This document shows, in pieces, positions 58,899 to 64,000 of a stretch of 64,000 nt of DNA; positions within the stretch are counted from its first letter, which is position 1, and every line of letters begins with the position of its first letter. The notes under the pieces were generated by a model, which made no database searches, was not told the origin of the DNA, and saw nothing but the letters and a program-made list of their open reading frames with translations. Both the position numbers and the translations under genes were made by a program. Source of the DNA: Prauserella flavalba (GTDB lineage Bacteria; Actinomycetota; Actinomycetes; Mycobacteriales; Pseudonocardiaceae); contig NZ_MASU01000017.1 of assembly GCF_003202235.1 (NCBI RefSeq), forward strand, positions 62,001 to 126,000. The letters run 5' to 3'.

Positions 58899-59759
58899 CT
58901 ACCACTTGGCACGGAGGAAGCCGGCCAAACCCGGCAAATCATCCGTGTTGATGTGGTCCACTCCGGCGTCCACGAGAGCCTTCCAGACCGCCGTGCGGGC
59001 CGGGCCGGGGGTGTCCGGCGTCGCCCAGAACCGCACGCGCTGGCCCCCCGCATGCGCCTTGTTCACGACCTCTTCGAGCAGGCTCCGCTCCGCGGCCGGG
59101 AAGGCGCCCTCACCGGCCCAGGTGAACAATTTCGTCCAGTTGTCTGACACCAGCGGCGTCAGTCGCGCGTCGGAGCCCGGCCCGAGGTCGGTGGCATCGC
59201 CGATCCGGCCGTCGTAGAACGCGAGCCGGTGGCTCTGCTCGCTCAGCACGGTCCTCGGGCGGTTCCCGGACAGCACGACCGTCACAGCGCCCTCGCGCAC
59301 GCGCCCGCGCGCGTACGCGGAGAAGAGGAACCCGTAGCGCGGGTGCCGCAGTCGCCGCTCCAGCGCCGCGTACGTGCTCTCCGCCTCGGTCTTGATGTCC
59401 ACGAGCAGCTGGAAGTCCATCCGGCGCCGGTAGACCCCGCCGTGGTTGGCGAGCACCCGCGCGCGCAGCGGCTCCAGGTACAGCGATTCCAGCGTGCGAG
59501 ACGGGGTCAGGTCCTCGGGGTCGTGCCCGACGAGCAGCTCGCCTTCCACCAGGTGGATGTCGGCCTCGACGCTCGTGAAGCCCTCGGCGAGCGCGTCGAA
59601 CAGCGGGCGCTCGTGCTCGTAGTCGTTGTGCGCGTGCGCCCTGGCCAGTGGACGGACCCAGGAGCGGGGGCCGGCCTGTGCGAGCGCGGGGGCGCCGAGC
59701 AGGCCCGCGGTGGCGGCCGAAGCCGTGAGGATCGTGAACGAGCGGCGCGACAGCGGCAT
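58899..59759 (-). CDS. Tat-exported PLC-like phosphodiesterase
   Basis: A 286-residue protein with a twin-arginine signal (MPLSRRSFTILTASAATAGLLGAPALA). The catalytic domain is of the PI-PLC-like phosphodiesterase / glycerophosphodiesterase superfamily: ARAHAHNDYEHERPLFDALAEGFTSVEADIHLVEGELLVGHDPEDL has the two His and the Glu-Ala-Asp metal ligands. LLVDIKTEAESTYAAL and VRFWATPDTPGPARTAVWKALVDAGVDHINTDDLPGL complete the barrel. The substrate is probably a phosphodiester lipid or polymer outside the cell; not proven. It stands 81 bp behind moaD on the same strand and may be read through from it. Confidence 0.87.
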   Translation of the reverse strand: MPLSRRSFTILTASAATAGLLGAPALAQAGPRSWVRPLARAHAHNDYEHERPLFDALAEGFTSVEADIHLVEGELLVGHDPEDLTPSRTLESLYLEPLRARVLANHGGVYRRRMDFQLLVDIKTEAESTYAALERRLRHPRYGFLFSAYARGRVREGAVTVVLSGNRPRTVLSEQSHRLAFYDGRIGDATDLGPGSDARLTPLVSDNWTKLFTWAGEGAFPAAERSLLEEVVNKAHAGGQRVRFWATPDTPGPARTAVWKALVDAGVDHINTDDLPGLAGFLRAKW

Positions 59760-59840
59760 GCGGGCCAGCCTCTGCCGCCCCGGCGGCCACGGGGTGAACG
59801 GACCGGCACCAGCCGGTCAAGAGCAGGCGAAGTCCAGGAC

Positions 59841-60146
59841 TCAGCCGCCCGCGAATGGCGGCAGCACGTCCAGCTCGGCGCCGTCGGGCAGCTGCCTGCT
59901 GATGTCGCGCACGGCGATGCCGTCGAGCAGGAAGCTCGCGGCCTCCAGGATTCGCGGCAGTTCGGCCGGGTGCAGCTTGCGCAGCTCGTCGATGGCCTCG
60001 CTCACCGACGCGCCCGCGGGCAGCCGCAGCACCTCCTCCTCGACCCCGCTCGCCGCGCGGGCCGATGCGAAGTAGCGCACCAGCACCGTCGTGGCGTGCT
60101 GTTCCCCCTGCGTGTCCGCGACCTGCCCGGACGACGGCGATCCCAC
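59841..60146 (-). CDS. moaD: Molybdopterin synthase sulfur carrier MoaD
   Basis: A 101-residue ubiquitin-like protein (VLVRYFASARAASGVEEEVLRLPAGASVSEAIDELRKLHP, ending ELDVLPPFAGG). The terminal Gly-Gly carries the thiocarboxylate sulfur given to MoaE's substrate. It is longer at the N-terminus (about 18 residues) than usual, so an internal start near residue 19 is possible. It begins 3 bp after the moaA stop. Confidence 0.92.
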   Translation of the reverse strand: MGSPSSGQVADTQGEQHATTVLVRYFASARAASGVEEEVLRLPAGASVSEAIDELRKLHPAELPRILEAASFLLDGIAVRDISRQLPDGAELDVLPPFAGG

Positions 60147-60149
60147 TGC

Positions 60150-61214
60150 TCAGCCTCCGATGGCGCTCATCGGCCGGATCGGCTGGGCGAAACCGGCCTC
60201 GTTGATCTCGTGGCCCGCGAGCTTGCCCCACATCGTGGCGCGCCAGGTGTCGGCGATGTCGTCGTCGCTCGCCCCGCCGCGCAGCAGGGCCCGCAGGTCG
60301 GTCTCCTCGGTGCTGAACAGGCACGAGCGGATCGCCCCGTCCGCAGTGAGGCGCGTGCGCTCGCACGCGGAGCAGAACGGCCTGGTGACCGAGGGGATCA
60401 CGCCGACCTCGGCGGGTCCGCCGTCGACCAGCCAGCGCTCGGCGGGGGCACCGCCGCGTTCGGCCGGGCTCGGCGTGAGCGTGAACTCTGCGCCCAGCAG
60501 CTCGAGGATCTCGTCGGCCGTGATCATCTCCTTGCGGTTCCAGCCGTGCTGGGCGTCGAGCGGCATCTGCTCGATGAACCGCAGGTGGTAGCCGTTGTCG
60601 AGCGCGAAGCGCAGCAGCGCGGTCGCCTGGTGCTCGTTGACGCCGCGCATCAGCACCGCGTTGATCTTCACGGGGTTCAGTCCCGCGTCCCTCGCGGCGG
60701 CCAGTGCGTCGACCACGTGCCGCAGCCGGTCGCGCCGGGTGATCCGCTCGAACGTCTCGCGGTCGACCGAGTCGAGCGAGACGTTGATCCGGTCGAGGCC
60801 CGCGTCGGCGAACGCCTGCGCGCGCTTGGCGAGGCCGATGCCATTGGTGGTCATGGAAAGCCGCGGCGCGGGGTCGAGGGCCTTGATCCGGGCGACCAGC
60901 TGCTCCAGGCGGGGCCGCAGCAGCGGTTCGCCTCCGGTGAGCCGGATGTCCGTGACTCCGAGCAGCGACACGGCGATGCCCATGAGCCGCAGCAGCTCGT
61001 CGTCGGTGAGCAACTGCTCGCCGGGCATCCAGTCGAGACCCTCCGCCGGCATGCAGTAGGTGCAACGCAGGTTGCACTTGTCGGTCAGCGAGACTCGCAG
61101 GTCGGTCGCTACCCGGCCGAACGTGTCGATCAGGGCGGGATCGTCCGGGCGCGGTGCACCGGACGTCGTGCGAGCGCCGGGCACCCTGGGGGTGCCGAGA
61201 TCTACCGCTGTCAT
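60150..61214 (-). CDS. moaA: GTP 3',8-cyclase MoaA
   Basis: Radical-SAM enzyme for the first step of molybdenum cofactor synthesis. The 354-residue protein has the N-terminal cluster motif DKCNLRCTYCMPAEG (CxxxCxxC), RLTGGEPLLR, MTTNGIGLAK and INVSLDSVDRETF. The C-terminal second cluster is FCSACERTRLTADGAIRSCLF (CxxC...C). It ends in the essential Gly-Gly (AIGG). An N-terminal extension of about 25 residues precedes the core. The start is ATG 61214, divergent from the HTH-TOBE gene. Confidence 0.97.
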   Translation of the reverse strand: MTAVDLGTPRVPGARTTSGAPRPDDPALIDTFGRVATDLRVSLTDKCNLRCTYCMPAEGLDWMPGEQLLTDDELLRLMGIAVSLLGVTDIRLTGGEPLLRPRLEQLVARIKALDPAPRLSMTTNGIGLAKRAQAFADAGLDRINVSLDSVDRETFERITRRDRLRHVVDALAAARDAGLNPVKINAVLMRGVNEHQATALLRFALDNGYHLRFIEQMPLDAQHGWNRKEMITADEILELLGAEFTLTPSPAERGGAPAERWLVDGGPAEVGVIPSVTRPFCSACERTRLTADGAIRSCLFSTEETDLRALLRGGASDDDIADTWRATMWGKLAGHEINEAGFAQPIRPMSAIGG

Positions 61215-61299
61215 CGCCCCCAGCCTAATGCGGGATCCGCCGCGGTTGTGAGCTTGCTTGCATACCGAATCGGCAGCGACATGGCCGAAAACGCACCTG

Positions 61300-61316
61300 C
61301 GGAGATAATCTCTCCG
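61300..61316. promoter_or_regulatory. Candidate operator/-10 of the HTH-TOBE gene
   Basis: CGGAGA-TAATC-TCTCCG is a 17-bp interrupted palindrome. It contains TAATCT, which ends 7 nt before the ATG at 61319. So it looks like a -10 of a leaderless promoter covered by an operator, and autoregulation by the encoded HTH protein, perhaps in response to molybdate, is plausible. Confidence 0.6.
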
Positions 61317-61318
61317 TC

Positions 61319-61723
61319 ATGCCGCATTTTCGGTTCTCAGAAGCCGCCCGGCTGCTGGGTGTCAGCGACGACACAGTCCGCCGCTGGGTCAAGGCCGGGC
61401 AGTTGCGCGCCGGGGAGGACTCCTCGGGCCGCAAGGTCATCGAAGGTTCCGAGCTGGCCGGGTTCGCCAGGGCGCAGGCCGCCGAATCGGCGGACCCCAC
61501 CGGGGTCGGTCGCTCCGCCCGCAACCACTTCGTCGGCCTCGTCACCGACGTCGTGGTGGACAAGGTGATGGCGCAGGTCGAGCTGCAGTGCGGGACACAC
61601 CGCGTGGTGTCCCTCATGAGCTCGGAGGCCGTCGAGGAGCTGGGGTTGCGGCCCGGCGTGCTCGCGGTCGCCGTCGTCAAGGCCACCCAGGTCATCGTGG
61701 AGACCCCCGGAGGTAAGCAATGA
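61319..61723 (+). CDS. HTH-TOBE molybdate-binding protein (ModE-like role)
   Basis: A 134-residue two-domain protein. The N-terminus is a MerR/excisionase-type HTH (FRFSEAARLLGVSDDTVRRWVKAGQLRAGEDSSGRKVIEGSELAGFARAQ). The C-terminus is one TOBE/mop domain (RSARNHFVGLVTDVVVDKVMAQVELQCGTHRVVSLMSSEAVEELGLRPGVLAVAVVKATQVIVE), which binds molybdate or tungstate. It is likely a molybdate-dependent regulator or store. The stop overlaps the modA ATG, so it heads the modABC operon. Confidence 0.9.
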   Translation: MPHFRFSEAARLLGVSDDTVRRWVKAGQLRAGEDSSGRKVIEGSELAGFARAQAAESADPTGVGRSARNHFVGLVTDVVVDKVMAQVELQCGTHRVVSLMSSEAVEELGLRPGVLAVAVVKATQVIVETPGGKQ

Positions 61724-62469
61724 GGAAGCTCCTGCCCGCGGCGCTCGCCTGCGTGCTCGTCGCCTCCGCCTGCGGCACGTCTGCCGGAGACGGCACGACG
61801 ACGCTCAACGTCTTCGCCGCCGCCTCGCTCACCGAGGCGTTCGGGGCGCTGGAGAAGCAGTTCGAGGCCCAGCACGAGGGCGTCGACGTGCGGCTGAACC
61901 TCGCCGGTTCGTCGCAGCTCGCCAGCCAGATCAACGAGGGCGCCCCCGCCGACGTGTTCGCCTCGGCCAACGAGAAGAACATGGACAAGGTGATGGACGC
62001 GGGCGGCGTCGAAGGGCGGCCCCAGACGTTCGCCACCAACCAGCTGACGATCGCCGTCGCACCGGGAAACCCGAAGGGCGTCGAGGGCTTCGCCGACCTT
62101 GCGCGCGAGGACCTGACCGTGGTGGTGTGCGCGGCGCAGGTGCCGTGCGGAGCGGCGACCGAGGAGGTCGAGCGGGCCACCGGGGTGACCCTCGCACCCG
62201 CCAGCGAGGAACAGGACGTCAAGGCAGTGCTCAACAAGGTGCGGCTCGGCGAGGCCGACGCCGGCCTGGTGTACGTCACCGACGTGACGTCGGCGGGAGA
62301 CAAGGTGGACTCGGTGGACTTCCCCGAGTCGGAGCGGGCGATCAACGAGTACCCGATCGCGGCGCTGTCCTCGGCCGGTGAGCCCGAGCTCGCCAGGCAG
62401 TTCCGGGACCTCGTGCTCGGCGAGGTGGGCCGGAAGGAACTGACCAGGGTGGGCTTTGGCGCGCCGTAA
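61720..62469 (+). CDS. modA: Molybdate-binding lipoprotein ModA
   Basis: A 249-residue periplasmic-type binding protein. Lipobox LVASAC (Cys about 18) follows a short signal. The mature protein has [55 protein letters not shown] and [16 protein letters not shown], and ends in the usual ModA C-lobe. The conserved AAASL and GSSQLASQI serines bind the oxyanion. It overlaps the genes on both sides (ATGA with the TOBE gene, 14 bp with modB). Confidence 0.95.
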   Translation: MRKLLPAALACVLVASACGTSAGDGTTTLNVFAAASLTEAFGALEKQFEAQHEGVDVRLNLAGSSQLASQINEGAPADVFASANEKNMDKVMDAGGVEGRPQTFATNQLTIAVAPGNPKGVEGFADLAREDLTVVVCAAQVPCGAATEEVERATGVTLAPASEEQDVKAVLNKVRLGEADAGLVYVTDVTSAGDKVDSVDFPESERAINEYPIAALSSAGEPELARQFRDLVLGEVGRKELTRVGFGAP

Positions 62470-63250
62470 CCGCTCCGTTCCGTGGGTGCTGTGGATCCCG
62501 GCAGGGCTGGCGCTCGCGCTCGTGGTGCTGCCCGTCGTCGGCCTGCTCGCGCGTACGGACTACGCCCGGTTGCCGGAGCTGCTGACCTCTGGCGCGTCGC
62601 TGAACGCGTTGCGGCTCTCGCTGGTCACCGCCGTGCTGTCCACTGTGCTGTGTGTGCTGCTCGGCGTTCCGCTCGCCGTGGTGCTCGCGCGCTCGCGGAG
62701 CCGGGGCGTGCGGGTATTGCGCGCGGTGGTGCTGCTGCCGCTCGTGCTGCCCCCGGTGGTCGGTGGCCTGGCGCTGCTGTTCCTGCTGGGGCGCAACGGA
62801 TTTCTCGGCTACCTGCTCGACGTCACCGCCGGCGTGCGCATCCCGTTCACGACGACGGCGGTGGTGATCGCGCAGACGTTCGTGGCCATGCCTTTTCTCG
62901 TGGTGAGCCTGGAGGGCGCCCTTCGGGGCGCGGGTGACCGCTACGAGCGCGTGGCCGCGACCCTGGGCGCGAGGCCGTGGACGGTGTTCCGCAGGGTGAC
63001 CGTCCCGTTACTGCTGCCCGCGCTCGGCTCGGGCGCGGTGCTGAGCTTCGCGAGGGCGCTGGGCGAGTTCGGCGCCACCATCACGTTCGCGGGCAGCCTG
63101 GAGGGCGTGACCAGGACGCTGCCGCTGGAGGTCTACAACCAGGCCGAGGCCGACGTGGACAGTGCCGTGGCGCTCGCACTGCTGCTCATCGTGGTCGCGG
63201 TGGTGGTGATCGCCGTGGCGAGGCCGCGCGCGCTGGAGGGCAGGCCATGA
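62456..63250 (+). CDS. modB: Molybdate ABC transporter permease ModB
   Basis: A 264-residue membrane permease with about six helices. The EAA loop is [62 protein letters not shown] is the ModB signature (GEFGA). The start is a TTG at 62456 inside the end of modA, and the stop overlaps modC (ATGA). Confidence 0.95.
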   Translation: MARRNRSVPWVLWIPAGLALALVVLPVVGLLARTDYARLPELLTSGASLNALRLSLVTAVLSTVLCVLLGVPLAVVLARSRSRGVRVLRAVVLLPLVLPPVVGGLALLFLLGRNGFLGYLLDVTAGVRIPFTTTAVVIAQTFVAMPFLVVSLEGALRGAGDRYERVAATLGARPWTVFRRVTVPLLLPALGSGAVLSFARALGEFGATITFAGSLEGVTRTLPLEVYNQAEADVDSAVALALLLIVVAVVVIAVARPRALEGRP

Positions 63251-64000
63251 CACTGCGTGCCGAGATGAAGCTCAGCAGGGGTTCCTTCTCGCTGTCCGTG
63301 GCCCTCGACGTGCCAGAGGGCACCGTGCTCGCGGTACTCGGGCCCAACGGCTCCGGCAAGTCCACGCTGCTCGGGTGCCTCGCGGGCCTGCTCGTGCCCG
63401 ACGACGGTGTGGTGACGCTGGGGGAGCGGACGCTGACACGCAGTCCCCGTCTGCAGGTCCAGCCGCACGACCGCGGCGTCGGGCTGCTCGCGCAGGACGC
63501 GCTGCTGTTCCCGCATCTGTCCGTCGTGGACAACGTGGCCTTCGCGCCCCGCTCGCGGGGTGCCTCCAGAGCGGAGTCGAGGGCCGTCGCCCGGCGCTGG
63601 CTGTCCGAAGTGGATGCCGCAGGGCTGGCCGACCGCAGGCCCGCGCAGCTCTCCGGCGGGCAGGCGCAGCGGGTCGCCATCGCCCGCGCGCTCGCCGGTG
63701 AGCCCGACCTGCTGCTGCTCGACGAGCCACTCGCCGCGCTGGATGTCGACGCCGCGCCAGCAATCCGGGGCCTGCTGCGCAGGGTGCTGCGCTCGCCGGG
63801 CAACCGCAGGGCCACGGTGCTGGTGACCCACGACCCGCTCGACGCGCTCGCCCTGGCCGACCACGTCGTGGTGCTCGACGGCGGGCGCGTCGTGGAACGC
63901 GGGGCGACAGGGGAGGTCCTTTCCGCGCCGAGGACCCCCTTCACCGCGCGGATCGCCGGGCTCAACCTCGTCGCAGGCACCGCGGAGGAGCAGGGCCTTC
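63247..64000 (+). CDS. modC: Molybdate ABC transporter ATPase ModC (partial)
   Basis: The first 251 codons of ModC; the C-terminal part, where a TOBE domain is expected, is cut by the window edge. Walker [13 protein letters not shown]-loop [20 protein letters not shown], signature [15 protein letters not shown], Walker [14 protein letters not shown] and switch His in [10 protein letters not shown] are intact. It energises molybdate import for the cofactor genes just upstream. Confidence 0.94.
   Translation, partial: MTLRAEMKLSRGSFSLSVALDVPEGTVLAVLGPNGSGKSTLLGCLAGLLVPDDGVVTLGERTLTRSPRLQVQPHDRGVGLLAQDALLFPHLSVVDNVAFAPRSRGASRAESRAVARRWLSEVDAAGLADRRPAQLSGGQAQRVAIARALAGEPDLLLLDEPLAALDVDAAPAIRGLLRRVLRSPGNRRATVLVTHDPLDALALADHVVVLDGGRVVERGATGEVLSAPRTPFTARIAGLNLVAGTAEEQGL

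Overview
The window is a stretch of very GC-rich actinobacterial chromosome. Third-codon-position G/C is extreme, GTG and TTG starts are frequent, and the markers are actinobacterial: DasR with its dre site, LytR_C/VirR, DUF3263, Rpf, conservons, and a GroEL2 ending in GGMGGMDF without groES. The best guess is a member of the Pseudonocardiaceae (Amycolatopsis, Saccharomonospora or Prauserella type); the genus is inference. No rRNA, tRNA, CRISPR, insertion sequence or phage gene was seen. Both edges cut a gene: a GlcNAc kinase on the left and modC on the right.

0-16 kb: an amino-sugar module (GlcNAc kinase, SIS isomerase, dre site, dasR), then thiamine synthesis. thiE diverges from thiO-thiS-thiG, which follows a TPP riboswitch. 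A lone thiD lies at 8 kb, and a second thiD is coupled to thiC behind a second TPP riboswitch at 15.8 kb. Between them are MarR and LysR regulators, a voltage-gated-type ion channel, a SnoaL-like protein, a membrane-tethered PstS-like protein and a TDT-family exporter. 16-33 kb: HtrA-like protease, def, DUF3263 gene, virR-like gene, a double AAA ATPase, pssA, psd, moeA, two tandem AIM24 genes, a cold-shock gene, a Ser/Thr kinase, groEL with two CIRCE operators, a PspC gene, an orphan molybdenum hydroxylase large subunit and menC. Gene order from thiE to groEL follows the Mycobacterium tuberculosis Rv0414c-Rv0440 region as I remember it.

33-54 kb: PfpI protein, DUF72 and DUF4253 genes behind a perfect SOS box, a secreted SGNH esterase, and the XPB helicase. 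Then comes a block of about 14 kb: an orphan conservon kinase, a TetR/SnoaL pair, a NitT/TauT-type ABC importer, and an expanded conservon A-B-C-D-B'-C'. The Helicase_C_3 protein follows; in M. tuberculosis it is the direct neighbour of XPB (Rv0861c-Rv0862c). 54-64 kb: a small conserved gene, malic enzyme, moaC, a mog-moaE fusion, rpfA with a perfect CRP-type site and a structured leader, a Tat-exported phosphodiesterase, moaD, moaA, a HTH-TOBE gene and modABC. The Rv0862c-Rv0869c order is kept. Molybdate import and cofactor synthesis thus sit together, and the molybdoenzyme subunit at 30 kb is a possible client.

Non-coding structure is the most unusual part. Two intergenic loci carry arrays of a GCACGACTCGCG core repeated at exactly 21 bp, that is, two helical turns. 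Two other convergent intergenic regions carry palindromes whose 24-nt arms are themselves hairpins. At least six genes have a TANNNT hexamer ending 6-7 nt before the start codon, the layout expected for leaderless mRNAs.
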